This document shows, in pieces, positions 50,069 to 59,215 of a stretch of 64,000 bases of DNA. Below the pieces are notes generated by a model. The model worked only from the letters and a program-made list of their open reading frames with translations. It searched no databases and was not told where the DNA came from. Source of the DNA: Rhodospirillaceae bacterium UBA6219 (lineage in GTDB: Bacteria; Pseudomonadota; Alphaproteobacteria; Rhodospirillales; Magnetospirillaceae); the NCBI GenBank assembly GCA_002435715.1, contig DISD01000079.1, positions 1 to 64,000 on the forward strand, read 5' to 3'. The translations under genes and the position numbers were made by a program. The first letter of the stretch is position 1, and the number at the start of each line of letters is the position of its first letter.

Positions 50069-50338
50069 TCAGTCGGTGTTGGTGGCGCCCAACTGGGTCA
50101 TGTCGGCCACGTCCACGCTGCCGGAACCGGCTTGGCGGACGAAGAACAGGCCGGCCTTTTGGGTGCCGGCGGTTTCCAGGTTGGCGATGATGATGTCGCC
50201 GGTGCGCAGCATGTCGGCGGCCGGGCTGAAATAGCCATTGGTGTCGACAGTGGCGGCGGCATCGGTGGTGGCGTAATGCCAAAGCGTGAAGCCGTTGGCA
50301 TAGGCCAGGACGGACAGGTCCTTGGAAAGATAGGCCAT
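50069..50338 (-). CDS. Small phage structural protein (head decoration-like)
   Basis: This 89-aa protein starts MAYLSKDLSVLAYANGFTLWHYATTD and contains MLRTGDIIIANLETAGTQKAGLFFVRQAGSGSVDVADM, a beta-rich sequence found next to capsid genes in several phages. Its position 13 bases after the capsid stop suggests a decoration or head-associated protein. No enzymatic motif is visible. Confidence 0.65.
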   Translation of the reverse strand: MAYLSKDLSVLAYANGFTLWHYATTDAAATVDTNGYFSPAADMLRTGDIIIANLETAGTQKAGLFFVRQAGSGSVDVADMTQLGATNTD

Positions 50339-50351
50339 GGTCTGGTTCCCC

Positions 50352-51170
50352 TTACGCTTCCAGGCAGCGCAGGGAGACCACGCCGGCCGTGTCGATCAGG
50401 GCCGAGCCCTGGCTCATCATGTTGTTGCAGAACCACGCGGCGCGGTCGCCGTGATAGGTGATCTCGGATTTGACTTCCGAGCCGACAGCGTGGCCGATGG
50501 CGGTCTTGTGGTACCAATAGCAGTGGCGCACCGAACCCGACTTGGTCAGGCCGGAATGGGGCATCCACAAGGTGCCCAGCCAGTTCTTGGCCTGGGTGCC
50601 CTTCCACGGCAGGTCTTCGTCGCCGATATAATCGGCATCGGAAAATTCCGGGATCTGCAGCAGTTCCGACCACTGCTTCCAGCCGACTACCGCGTAACGT
50701 TCGCCGTCGTCGGGGACGTCGGCTTCGCCCAGCATTTCAAAGGCGGTCAGCACCTTATCCTTGGTCAGGCCGGTGGCGCCGTCAAGCGCGTAATTGGTGG
50801 ACTTGTCCAGTTCGGTGATGATCAACTCGTCGGTCTTGCGACCCAGAGCATAGGCCCCGGCATTGACCAGGACGGCACGTTCGTCGTGTTCGATCTTGAT
50901 TTCGTCCAGCTTGTCCAGCCAGTCGCCGGCGTAATAGTCGTACAACTGGCATTCCACCGTCTGGTGGTCGACGTTCATGACCGGCACCTTGCCGTGACGG
51001 GCCTTGGTGCTGGCCGCACCCTTGCCCACCTTCTGGAAGACGGCGATGGCGCCGGTGACGTTGTTGCGGGTGCGCACGGTATTGCGCAGCTTGGTGCCCT
51101 GACGCTGATAGGCGGCATGGACCTGGGCACCGTAATCTTTCGAGTAACCGTTGATGACCGAAGTCGACAT
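50352..51170 (-). CDS. Phage major capsid protein
   Basis: This 272-aa protein begins MSTSVINGYSKDYGAQVHAAYQRQGTKLRNTVRTRNNVTGAIAVFQKVGKG and contains MNVDHQTVECQLYDYYAGDWLDKLDEIKIEHDERAVLVNAGAYALGRKTDELII. This pattern is typical of HK97-fold capsid proteins of podovirus-like prophages. The ATG at 51170 begins the conserved part. No scaffold or portal gene lies upstream; instead a ~336-base intergenic stretch leads to a host gene. Confidence 0.85.
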   Translation of the reverse strand: MSTSVINGYSKDYGAQVHAAYQRQGTKLRNTVRTRNNVTGAIAVFQKVGKGAASTKARHGKVPVMNVDHQTVECQLYDYYAGDWLDKLDEIKIEHDERAVLVNAGAYALGRKTDELIITELDKSTNYALDGATGLTKDKVLTAFEMLGEADVPDDGERYAVVGWKQWSELLQIPEFSDADYIGDEDLPWKGTQAKNWLGTLWMPHSGLTKSGSVRHCYWYHKTAIGHAVGSEVKSEITYHGDRAAWFCNNMMSQGSALIDTAGVVSLRCLEA

Positions 51171-51506
51171 GATGAAAATCCTTGTGATGGTTGGGATGAA
51201 TGCCCGGTGCGGCCTCGGTTCTGGCCCAAAATGGGCCGCCGTTTCCGCTGGGCGTCCGCCAGGCCGGAAGGCTTCCGGTTCTCTGGTGGAAAAAGGGTTC
51301 AACCCCTCTCCCACGGGGAAGGAGCCCGTGGGAGAGGGGGCGACCGGCGCTTGACGGCACGCGACAGGAGGGCGCACGCCGAAGCAGCCAGGCCAAAGGC
51401 ATGGGTTGACTTGAAAAAACCCGCTGTCGCGGGCGTCGAAAATGGTTATGATCGGGCCATTCGCGGGCCGGGGCGGTCCGGCCGAGAAAGGGATAGCTGA
51501 AACGTC
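51171..51506. other. Intergenic boundary region between prophage remnant and host
   Basis: 336 bases without a convincing gene. It holds a strong palindrome (51303–51339), the presumed capsid promoter and the upstream region of the divergent MCP-like gene. No attachment-site repeat could be recognised by eye. Confidence 0.5.
51303..51339. repeat. REP-like palindromic element
   Basis: CCCCTCTCCCACGGG, loop GAAGGAG, CCCGTGGGAGAGGGG: a perfect 15-bp stem. It resembles dispersed palindromic repeats of many proteobacterial genomes. Confidence 0.6.
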
Positions 51507-52202
51507 ATGACTCAAGTCGAATCCACGGCGCGTGGCGCCTCTGGCACCCAACGCACCGAACGTATCGAAGCTCGCGCCAACGCTTTGTTGTCCGATTGCC
51601 GTCGTGCCTTCCACGCCTTCGGCGAGTTGGACGAATTGGCTGAAAACCTGCGAATTCTGTCGCTGAACGCCGAATTGGCCGCCGGCCGCGCCGGTGACAA
51701 GGGCCGCGCCGTCCGCGCGCTGACCCAGTACACCCGCGAACTGGTCAACCGTTTGGCCCAGATCCGCGGTGAAATGAACCAATTGCGTTCGCGCACCGAC
51801 ACCTTGTCCACCAAGATCGAGGACGAGCTGAAGCAGCTGCGCGTCATCGAGGAATCCTCGGATGGTGGTGCCGACAGCGCCCAATTCGCCGAATTGATGC
51901 GTTCGTTGGTCGACAAGCTGGACGATCTGTCCACCAATGTCGAAGACCTGTCCCGTCGCGCTCATGGCGTCGAGGAAGTGGTCAGCCAGTCCGACTCGAT
52001 CGCAACCAACATCGCCATCGAAGCCGCCGCCGCCGGCGTTCACGAAAAGGAATTCCGCACGGTGTCCGACACCATGCGCCGCTACGTGGACAATCTGCGC
52101 ACCATGATCGACGACGCGTCCGACGCCGTCCGTCGGGCCCTGGAAAAAGTCGATTCGCTGCGCCGCCTGGGGGTTGAAAACCTGCAGGGCCTGCGCGGTT
52201 AA
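51507..52202 (+). CDS. Cytoplasmic MCP-like coiled-coil signalling protein
   Basis: This 231-aa soluble protein has no TM segment or HAMP. Residues ~45–80 (LAENLRILSLNAELAAGRAGDKGRAVRALTQYTRELVNRLAQI) resemble the hairpin tip of methyl-accepting chemotaxis proteins, and near 170 there is a second, partly matching segment (SDSIATNIAIEAAAAGVHEKEFRTVSDTMRRYV). It is likely a long helical bundle that could join chemoreceptor arrays or act as a degenerate receptor. An intrinsic terminator follows. Confidence 0.75.
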   Translation: MTQVESTARGASGTQRTERIEARANALLSDCRRAFHAFGELDELAENLRILSLNAELAAGRAGDKGRAVRALTQYTRELVNRLAQIRGEMNQLRSRTDTLSTKIEDELKQLRVIEESSDGGADSAQFAELMRSLVDKLDDLSTNVEDLSRRAHGVEEVVSQSDSIATNIAIEAAAAGVHEKEFRTVSDTMRRYVDNLRTMIDDASDAVRRALEKVDSLRRLGVENLQGLRG

Positions 52203-52227
52203 ATCCGTCTTGCCGCTGAAACGGCGA

Positions 52228-52258
52228 ACGGCCCCGGATCACATCCGGGGCCGTTTTC
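52228..52258 (+). terminator. Intrinsic terminator after the MCP-like gene
   Basis: AACGGCCCCGGAT, loop CAC, ATCCGGGGCCGTTTT: a perfect stem with a T-run. Confidence 0.92.
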
Positions 52259-52459
52259 GTTTCACCGCCAAATGGCGGACGCAAATGTGGCGGTGATGGG
52301 AACGTATATAGAACAAAGCGGCGGGGCTGTCAAGCGTCGAATGAGGATAACACTTTCCGGATTATGACGAATGACCGCTTTCGCCCGTGGGTGATTGTAC
52401 GCAGGGCCACAGCTGGGCTAGTGTTGTTCATTGACGTGACAGGACAAGGGGCTCGGTTG

Positions 52460-52723
52460 ATGTCAGTGACCCACGACAAAATCCAGGAATTGGCCTATCG
52501 CTTGTGGCAGGAAGACGGCGCCCCCGAGGGCCGCGACATGGATTACTGGCTGCGGGCCGAAGTGGCTTTGCACACCACGGTGAAGCCCAAGGCCGAAAAG
52601 AAGGCTGCCTCCCCCAAGGCCAAGGCCGAGGCCAAGCCCAAAGCGGCAGCCAAGCCCAAAGCCGCCAGCGCGGCGGCCAAGCCCAAGGCTGCGGCCAAGG
52701 CGAAAGCGGCTCCCAAGGCGTGA
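52460..52723 (+). CDS. DUF2934 protein with Lys/Ala/Pro-rich tail
   Basis: This 87-aa protein begins with a DUF2934-type helix motif (THDKIQELAYRLWQEDGAPEGRDMDYWLRAE) and continues with a ~50-residue tail made almost only of K, A and P (KPKA-type repeats), like histone-H1-type bacterial proteins. The tail suggests nucleic-acid or polyanion binding; the DUF function is unknown. The ATG at 52460 is chosen because it starts the conserved domain. A palindromic terminator follows. Confidence 0.75.
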   Translation: MSVTHDKIQELAYRLWQEDGAPEGRDMDYWLRAEVALHTTVKPKAEKKAASPKAKAEAKPKAAAKPKAASAAAKPKAAAKAKAAPKA

Positions 52724-52728
52724 CATGC

Positions 52729-52759
52729 AAAAGGCCCGGTTCAGTGAACCGGGCCTTTT
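52729..52759. terminator. Bidirectional intrinsic terminator
   Basis: AAAAGGCCCGGTTCA and TGAACCGGGCCTTTT form a perfect 15-bp palindrome with A/T runs on both sides, serving the convergent DUF2934 and bactofilin genes. Confidence 0.92.
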
Positions 52760-52784
52760 CGTTGGTTGCCAAAGAGAGAAGGCT

Positions 52785-53261
52785 TTAGTTGATAGTCGCC
52801 GGAGCCGAGACCTCGTCATCGGCCGCCATGACGGCGGGAGAGGTGTCGTCCTGGTCCTTGCCATTGTCGGCCTTGGGGCTGGGCTTGGGCAGAGCGACCG
52901 CCTCGGGATGGGCGTCCTTGCGCAGGAAATGGCCTTCCACCTCGGCGCCGGACTGAATTTCCAGGCTGCCGTGGCAGATGTCGCCGGTGACCTTGCCGGT
53001 GCGTCCGATGGTCACATGGTCCGCGGCCAATCGTCCCGAGACTTCACCGTGGATGCGCACGGTGTGGGCCTTGACCTCGCCAATGATATGGGCGCTGGCA
53101 CCGATGACCAGGGTCTTGCAGCCGATGTCGCCTTCGACACGACCGTCGATCTGCATTTCGCCTTCGGTGGTGATGTTGCCGACGATCCGCACGTCGGCGC
53201 CGATGATCGACAGGGGCGACGCGGCGACGCTGTCGGAAGGCTTACCTAATTTTCGCAGCAT
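52785..53261 (-). CDS. Bactofilin (polymer-forming cytoskeletal protein)
   Basis: This 158-aa protein has the bactofilin beta-helix core (about 15–115: SIIGADVRIVGNITTEGEMQIDGRVEGDIGCKTLVIGASAHIIGEVKAHTVRIHGEVSGRL), with short disordered ends. Bactofilins polymerise on the inner membrane and position cell-wall enzymes. It overlaps the 3' end of an M23 peptidase gene by 20 bases, a conserved partnership in alphaproteobacteria. The start at 53261 follows GGCAGG. Confidence 0.93.
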   Translation of the reverse strand: MLRKLGKPSDSVAASPLSIIGADVRIVGNITTEGEMQIDGRVEGDIGCKTLVIGASAHIIGEVKAHTVRIHGEVSGRLAADHVTIGRTGKVTGDICHGSLEIQSGAEVEGHFLRKDAHPEAVALPKPSPKADNGKDQDDTSPAVMAADDEVSAPATIN

Positions 53262-54414
53262 CACGACCTGCCGAGATGAATTTGAGGGGATCACGCGGGG
53301 CGTCGTTCAGACGCACTTCATAATGCAGGTGCGACCCGGTGGACCGCCCCGTGTTGCCGACCAAACCGATGATGGTGGCCCTGGTCACCTTTTGCCCCGG
53401 CTGCACCTTGATGCGCGACAGATGGGCGTAACGGGTGGACAAGCCATTGCCGTGGTCGATGTCGATGGTCAGGCCGTAGCGGGCCTTGGTGCCGGTCTCG
53501 GCGACGATGCCGTCGCCGGTGGAATAGACCGGGGTGCCGATGGGCGACCCCAGATCGATGCCTTCATGGATGCCGGTGCGGTTGTTCAACGGGTCGTTGC
53601 GGGTGCCGAAACCGCTGTTGAAATCGTAGGCCCCGTGAATGGGTTCGGCCAAGGGCAGGCGCTGCAAGGCGGCTTTGACGCCGACCCAATGCTGAACCTT
53701 GGTGATCATCGCCCCAATGGTGCCATCGGAATCGTCGTTGCCGTGAAAGGGAATGAACGGCCCGCCTTGGCCGGGCGAGCGCCGACTTTCGGTCAGCATG
53801 CGGCGGGGGTCCAGGCCCAGGCGGCTGAGCCGGTTCTCGGTTTCCGAGATCCGGGCGCCGGCGGCATCGGCCACTTGCTGGACCGCCTTGGCATAGGTGG
53901 TTTGCAGACGGGCCAGCGAGGCTTCCAACTCGCGCACCTTTTGTCGGGTCAGCTGGGCTTCGTCGGAATCGTCATCGGCGGCGACGGGGCGGGGGGTGGC
54001 GCGGACCATGTGTTCGCGCGCCAAAACATCCGACGATTCGGTCAGGGTCAGCAGGTTGGCGTGGACCATGTCCACTTCGCGGGCGATGTCGGCGACCAGT
54101 TTCTCGGCCGCCAGCAAACGTTGCTGGCTGGCGGTGTTGGTGGCCAGAAGTTCGTCCAGACGACGTTCTTTTTCGGCCAATTCGGTGGGGCGTTGGCTCA
54201 GAAGCGTGGTGCTGGTTCCCGCCCAGAAGGCGATGACCAAGGCGCCCAGGGCTGACGCCAATTGAACGCGGCGGCTGACGGTAAAGTGACGGGCCTGACC
54301 GTTGTCATCACGGATAAAGACTTGCCATTCAGGCAACAACCTCTGGGCGATGCCGCGCAACGCCTTGGTTTGGTCCCGTTCCCCGATCTTCAGGCCCAAC
54401 GTCTTTTTCGGCAC
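53242..54414 (-). CDS. M23-family (LytM) peptidoglycan endopeptidase, membrane-anchored
   Basis: This ~390-aa protein has a cytoplasmic N-terminus, one TM (about 50–70, ASALGALVIAFWAGTSTTLL), a periplasmic coiled coil (about 75–200), and a C-terminal LytM domain. Its zinc ligands are in GIHEGIDLG and SHLHYEV, with RYAHLS between. All ligands are present, so it should cleave peptide crosslinks. The start is GTG at 54414 (GAGAGG nine bases upstream); TTG at 54420 is an alternative. Its cytosolic end probably contacts the co-encoded bactofilin. Confidence 0.9.
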   Translation of the reverse strand: MPKKTLGLKIGERDQTKALRGIAQRLLPEWQVFIRDDNGQARHFTVSRRVQLASALGALVIAFWAGTSTTLLSQRPTELAEKERRLDELLATNTASQQRLLAAEKLVADIAREVDMVHANLLTLTESSDVLAREHMVRATPRPVAADDDSDEAQLTRQKVRELEASLARLQTTYAKAVQQVADAAGARISETENRLSRLGLDPRRMLTESRRSPGQGGPFIPFHGNDDSDGTIGAMITKVQHWVGVKAALQRLPLAEPIHGAYDFNSGFGTRNDPLNNRTGIHEGIDLGSPIGTPVYSTGDGIVAETGTKARYGLTIDIDHGNGLSTRYAHLSRIKVQPGQKVTRATIIGLVGNTGRSTGSHLHYEVRLNDAPRDPLKFISAGRDAAKIR

Positions 54415-54534
54415 TAGCAAACGCCTCTCAGGTCCTCAGCACAGCCACATCCCATGCGACAGGGGGGCAGTGTAATGGCCTCGTGGGCGTTAATCTACAG
54501 GTAATGACTCCAAACGATTGGTTAATCTTCGCGG

Positions 54535-56562
54535 TCAGCGGCTTTCCCGGCGCCAGGCCAGCAACAACGCGCCGGCAATGGCCAGCAGGGCCAGGGCGGC
54601 GGGCAGCAGGGGCGTTTGCGCCACCCCACGCACAACGTAATCATCGCGTCGGATCAATCCCAGCCAACGCCCATTGGGGGGGCTGTTCGAGCCGTCGAAG
54701 CGGATGTCGGGCACACCGCCTTGGGCCAGTAAGCGGATGCTGCCGCCTTCGCTCTCGACCACCGGACGCAAGATGGCGGCGGTGGCGCTGACTTCGCCCA
54801 GTTCTGGGGTGTCGATGCCGCCCTGGGCGGCCAGGGCCACCTGTCCGTCGGCTTCGACCCGCCACAAACCTGGGCTTGCGGCGGTGGTTTCGGCCAGCCA
54901 GGTGCCGTCCCCTTGGTCCATCAGCGGAAGCGTCGTCGTTGCGCCGTCGGGGGCGGTGATGCTGGCCGCCCCGACGCTGTCGGCCAGGCTTCTTCTGGTG
55001 ATGCGCAATTTGTCGCCGACAATCGCGGCCTTCAGGGATTCCGCTTCCAGCTCCGGTTCCTGCATCAGCCAATGGGCCAGACGCCGTAACATCTCGTCAT
55101 GGGGGCCGCCGCCGCCATAGCCACGGGACCACAGCCAGAAGGTGTCCGATTGCAATTGCGCCACCCGGCCTTGCGCCACTTGGTCCAGAACCAGCAAAGG
55201 CAAGCCGTCGGCTCCCTCCAGCAAGACTTGTCCCGCTTTGGCGGTACCTCCGATTTGGCGCAGCCACGGTCCCCAGGAAGACGCCCCCGGCAGGCCCGAA
55301 GTCACCGGGTGACGGCGCCCGGTGGCGGTGACGCGGGGGACAAAGGGCTTTTCCACCATCCGGCCATCGGCGGCGACCGGCAGCAGATCGGCCAGCACCG
55401 TGTCGGCAAAGCCGTCGCGTTCGGCATATTCCGGCCCCACCGCCACCAACAACGCGCCGCCCTGGCGGACATACTGGGCCAAGCGTTCATAATAGGCCGC
55501 TGCCATGATGCCGCGATGGCGATAGCGGTCGAAGATCACCAGGTCGAAATCGCCCAGCTTTTCTTCGAACAATTCGCGCACCGGAAAGGTGATCAAAGCC
55601 AATTCGCGGATGGGGGTGCGGTCGTCCTTTTCCGGCGGGCGCAAAATGGTGAAATGCACCAGATCCACCGCCGGATCGGATTTCAGCAGGTTGCGCCACA
55701 CCCGTTCACCGGAATGCGGCTCGCCCGAGATCAGCAACACCTTCATGCGGTCGCGCACCGCCGGGATGGCGATGGCGGCCCGGTTGTTGGCGGGCAGCAG
55801 GTCGCCCTGGGGGGCGGGGGTTTCCACTTCCACGAAGACCGATCCGGCGTGGCGGACGGGGATTTCGACGCTGGCCTCGGCGTTCATCGGCACGTGGGCC
55901 AACAGGTAGTCCTGGCCGTCGACGCGGACCAGCAATTCAGCTTCGCCCTGTTGGCCGGGGTCGTCGACGCGGATTTTGATTTGGGCGTGGCGGCCCACCA
56001 GGGTGAAGCCGGGGGGGCGGGTGATGGCGACACGACGGTCACGTTCCGGCGGGCCACCGGTCAACAACACATGCAGGGGGGCGCCCAGGGTACCGTTCAA
56101 GCTGTCGTGGACCCGGCCGTCGGTGATCATCACCACCCCGGCCAAGCGCCGGCGCGGCAAATCGGCCAAGGCGGCCTGGGTGGCGCCCAACAGGCGGGTT
56201 CCATCCAACCCGCCTTGTTCATGGCGGATTCTGACGTCCAGATTGGGGTGGCGGGCCAGTTTTTCCTGCAAATCGGCCAGGGCTTGCTGGGTCTGGGCCG
56301 GGCGTTGGCCCAAGTGCTGGGACGGAGAATCGTCCACCACCACCAACACCACGTCGGGCAGCGGCTGCCGACGTTCCTCGACCAATCGGGGGTCGGCCAG
56401 CACCACCAGCACCATCAAGGCGGCGACCAACCGCCAATCGGCACGGCGGGTCCAAAGGCAATAAAGGCCCGCCAGCAATACCAGGATGGCCAGGCCGGCC
56501 AAGATCGGCCAAGGCAGCAGCGGGGCCAATTCCACACGGGCCAGGATGGCGATGGCGTTCAT
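54535..56562 (-). CDS. Membrane protein with glutamine-amidotransferase-like domain
   Basis: This 675-aa protein has two N-terminal TM helices (WPILAGLAILVLLAGLYCLW and LVAALMVLVVLADPRL), a vWA-like segment (DVVLVVVDDSPSQHLGQRP), a beta-rich region, then a GATase-like/ThuA-type fold (RVLLISGEPHSGERVWRNLL through LVIFDRYRHRGIMAAAYYERLAQYVRQGGALLVAVG, about 265–420) and a C-terminal TM. It overlaps the DUF4159 gene by four bases. The family usually accompanies MoxR and DUF58 genes; its function is unknown, probably envelope-related. Confidence 0.8.
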   Translation of the reverse strand: MNAIAILARVELAPLLPWPILAGLAILVLLAGLYCLWTRRADWRLVAALMVLVVLADPRLVEERRQPLPDVVLVVVDDSPSQHLGQRPAQTQQALADLQEKLARHPNLDVRIRHEQGGLDGTRLLGATQAALADLPRRRLAGVVMITDGRVHDSLNGTLGAPLHVLLTGGPPERDRRVAITRPPGFTLVGRHAQIKIRVDDPGQQGEAELLVRVDGQDYLLAHVPMNAEASVEIPVRHAGSVFVEVETPAPQGDLLPANNRAAIAIPAVRDRMKVLLISGEPHSGERVWRNLLKSDPAVDLVHFTILRPPEKDDRTPIRELALITFPVRELFEEKLGDFDLVIFDRYRHRGIMAAAYYERLAQYVRQGGALLVAVGPEYAERDGFADTVLADLLPVAADGRMVEKPFVPRVTATGRRHPVTSGLPGASSWGPWLRQIGGTAKAGQVLLEGADGLPLLVLDQVAQGRVAQLQSDTFWLWSRGYGGGGPHDEMLRRLAHWLMQEPELEAESLKAAIVGDKLRITRRSLADSVGAASITAPDGATTTLPLMDQGDGTWLAETTAASPGLWRVEADGQVALAAQGGIDTPELGEVSATAAILRPVVESEGGSIRLLAQGGVPDIRFDGSNSPPNGRWLGLIRRDDYVVRGVAQTPLLPAALALLAIAGALLLAWRRESR

Positions 56563-59213
56563 TGGCCCAGGCGCTCCAGGATGGCCGGCAGGTGCACCTG
56601 GTCGGCTTTGTAATTGCCGGTCAGCGCATACATGACCAGATTGACGCCGAACCGCCAGGCCAGTTCGCGTTGGCGTTCCCCGCCGGGGACGCAGGGAAAG
56701 GACGGCCGTCCCTGGGCGTCGGTGGCCCAGGCGCCGATCCAGTCATTGGCGCCGACCACCACCGGCGACACCCCGTCGCGGTCGTCGCCACCACCGCTTT
56801 CAACCACCCAGACGGGCCCGTCCCAGCGTCCCGGCAATTGCTTGAGCAAATAGAACGAGCGGGTCAGCACATGTTCGCTGGACAAGGTGACCAAGGGCGG
56901 AATGGCCAGTCCCTGGGTCAGCGGGGCGAAGTCGGCTTCGTCGGTCCCGGCTTTCAGGGCGCCGGTATCCAGCACCAGCAGGCCGCCGGCGCGCATATAG
57001 GCGTTCAGCTTGTCGATGGCGGCGGCGGAAAGCGGCTTCTGCTCGGGGGAAAGCGGCCAATAGACAATGGGGAAGAACAAGATCGGGTCGCGTTCCAAAT
57101 CCACCGCCATGGGGGTGTCCAGACGCGCGGTGGAACGCTCTCCCACCACACGTGACAACGCCGTCAGACCGGACCGGGCCTTGCCGTCGACAAAGCCGTC
57201 GCCAGTGTGGACGAAGGCCAAACGGGTGGACAGCGCGGCTTTCAAGGCGAAGTCGTCTTCGGCCCGTGACGGTTGTGGTGCCAGGACCAGCAGAACAAGC
57301 GCGGCCAGGGCGGTGCTGCGCAGGCGGGCGGCCAACAGCAAATCGGCCAGCACCAGCACCAGGGCGGCGGCAAAGGCCAGACCGGACAAATCGCGAGGAG
57401 AATCGGAAGCCGCCAAGGACCGCCGCTCGACACCGGCAGGCAGGTCCAGCGCCATCGGCTTGTCCAGCCAGGGTCCCAGGTTGAAGGCCACGCGGCCGCC
57501 TTCCGGGCCATAAAGGCCGGGCGGTGTCTCGGGCGAAGGACGGCGTCGGCTGGCGTCCGACGGCAGCGATTGCACGATGCCGCCGGCCGGATGGATTTGG
57601 CCGAAACCATCCAGGATTTCGCCGGCTGCCAAAGTGCCGTTGGCCGGCTGCCCCCCGGTGCCCAGCCCGATCAGGCGGCGCAGCAGGTCGGGGAACAGAC
57701 CCGACAGCGGCAAATTGCTCCAACTGGCGTTGGCGGTGACATGAACCAGCACCACCCAGCCATGACCTCGCCGTTCGGCGGTGATCAGCGGCGTGCCGTC
57801 GGTCAACTGCGCCCATACCTTGTCGTTCAGACTGGGATCGGGTTCCGCCAACACCTGCGACAGGATTTTGACGTCGGCGGGGGCGGTCAGGTCGGACAGC
57901 GGCGTGTCGGCGGGCAGGGCCGACAACCCTTGCGCCGTCGTCCACGACATGGCCCCGCCCAGGGACCGGCCGCCCGGGCGCAGGCGCACCGGCATCAACG
58001 GGTCCAGTTCTCCCCCAGTCGGGATGGCGGCGGCGATGCGCGGACCGGCGAAGCGGATCAGGGCGCCGCCGGATCGCACCCAGGCCAGCAAGGCATCGCT
58101 GTCCTCGCCCCTCAACACCTGGTCGGCGAGGATCAGGGCATCCGGACGCCGGTCCAGCAAGCTGGCGATGTCGCCACGGGTGATCTCGGCATAAGGGGCC
58201 AAGGCCCGATCCACATAATAATAGGGCGCCAACAGGGGGGTGTTCGAGTCGTCCTGATCGGCCAATCCGACGATGCGCCGTTTCCAGCCTTCGTCCAGCA
58301 ACAAGGTGGCGGCGGCGGATTGTTCGTCCTCGATGTCCAGGCGGGCCAGTCGGTTGCGCAATTCCACCGGCAGGCGCAAGACGACGCGCGCTTGCCCCTG
58401 GCCGGTGGCAAGCAGCGTTTCCTCGCGGGCCAGAACCTGGCCTTTGTCGTCCAGGCCGCGAACCGCCAGACGGTGCGGCAAAACCATGGGAAGGCTGCGC
58501 ACCAGCAAAGCCGCTTGATCGCCGCCGCCGCCGTCGGACAGGGAAAGGATGTGCCCGCTTTCGCCTTGCACAACGCTGACGCCGCCGCCCAGGGACTGCA
58601 GCGCGCGGGCCAGCTTGGCGCCGTCGTGGCCGGCATTGTCCAGCCCGTCCGAAACCCAGACCACTTCGGTGACCCGGTCGTGGTTCATGGCGCGGACCGC
58701 TTGGCCCGCGGCCTCGGCGTCGCTGGGCCACGGCTTGGGTACCATCGCCGAAATCAGCGATTGTGCCGCGCTGGCGCTCAGTGGGCCTTGCACGGCGATG
58801 GCGGCGCCATCCTGGGGCCGGGCGGTTTGCAGCAACAGCAGGGGGCGCTGAAGGCGGGCGGCCTGCGCCACTTGGTCGGCCAAGGCTTGCCGACGTTGGT
58901 TCCAGTCGTGGGCGGCGGCCCAGGAATCGTCGATCACCAGCAACAAGGCGGTGGCGCCGTGGGCCGGCGGGTTGGGGTGCACGCTGGGGCCGGCGGCTCC
59001 CAGGATAAGCAGTGCCAGCAAGGTCAGACGCAGCGCCAACAACCACCAGGGCATGCGGGCGGCGCTGTCGCGGCGGGGCGTCAAGCCCTGCAACAGCCGC
59101 AAGGCGGGAAAGCGGATCTGCGTCGGCGCCGGTGGCAGCAGCCGCAACAACAGCCACAGCGCCGGCAGGGTGACCAGCGCGGCCAAGATCCAGGGCGAGG
59201 CGAAGCCGATCAT
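56559..59213 (-). CDS. DUF4159 membrane protein with BatA-like N-terminus
   Basis: This 884-aa protein begins MIGFASPWILAALVTLPALWLLLRLLPPAP and has the BatA-type double-TM N-terminus (second TM LALRLTLLALLILGAAGPSV). A vWA-like domain (about 90–210) and a long beta-rich middle follow, then a C-terminal DUF4159 domain (from about 655: LKAALSTRLAFVHTGDGFVDGKARSGLTAL and AYMRAGGLLVLDTG) after a TM near 610. It is part of the MoxR–DUF58–DUF4159–GATase operon, thought to chaperone or assemble envelope complexes. The start at 59213 is chosen because it gives the conserved N-terminus. Confidence 0.82.
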   Translation of the reverse strand: MIGFASPWILAALVTLPALWLLLRLLPPAPTQIRFPALRLLQGLTPRRDSAARMPWWLLALRLTLLALLILGAAGPSVHPNPPAHGATALLLVIDDSWAAAHDWNQRRQALADQVAQAARLQRPLLLLQTARPQDGAAIAVQGPLSASAAQSLISAMVPKPWPSDAEAAGQAVRAMNHDRVTEVVWVSDGLDNAGHDGAKLARALQSLGGGVSVVQGESGHILSLSDGGGGDQAALLVRSLPMVLPHRLAVRGLDDKGQVLAREETLLATGQGQARVVLRLPVELRNRLARLDIEDEQSAAATLLLDEGWKRRIVGLADQDDSNTPLLAPYYYVDRALAPYAEITRGDIASLLDRRPDALILADQVLRGEDSDALLAWVRSGGALIRFAGPRIAAAIPTGGELDPLMPVRLRPGGRSLGGAMSWTTAQGLSALPADTPLSDLTAPADVKILSQVLAEPDPSLNDKVWAQLTDGTPLITAERRGHGWVVLVHVTANASWSNLPLSGLFPDLLRRLIGLGTGGQPANGTLAAGEILDGFGQIHPAGGIVQSLPSDASRRRPSPETPPGLYGPEGGRVAFNLGPWLDKPMALDLPAGVERRSLAASDSPRDLSGLAFAAALVLVLADLLLAARLRSTALAALVLLVLAPQPSRAEDDFALKAALSTRLAFVHTGDGFVDGKARSGLTALSRVVGERSTARLDTPMAVDLERDPILFFPIVYWPLSPEQKPLSAAAIDKLNAYMRAGGLLVLDTGALKAGTDEADFAPLTQGLAIPPLVTLSSEHVLTRSFYLLKQLPGRWDGPVWVVESGGGDDRDGVSPVVVGANDWIGAWATDAQGRPSFPCVPGGERQRELAWRFGVNLVMYALTGNYKADQVHLPAILERLGQ

Positions 59214-59215
59214 CG

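Larger units (their letters stand above)
37736..51170 (-). mobile_element. Podovirus-like prophage remnant (late genes only)
   Basis: Fifteen minus-strand genes encode capsid, tail-tube A and B homologues, three fibre-type proteins, terminase subunits, a lysin, a holin and small proteins. Their order follows T7-like late regions. Portal, scaffold, internal core proteins, integrase, repressor and replication genes are absent. The last gene overlaps the stop of the host TPR gene. Five gene-boundary intrinsic terminators punctuate the block. It is interpreted as a truncated or domesticated prophage. Confidence 0.75.
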
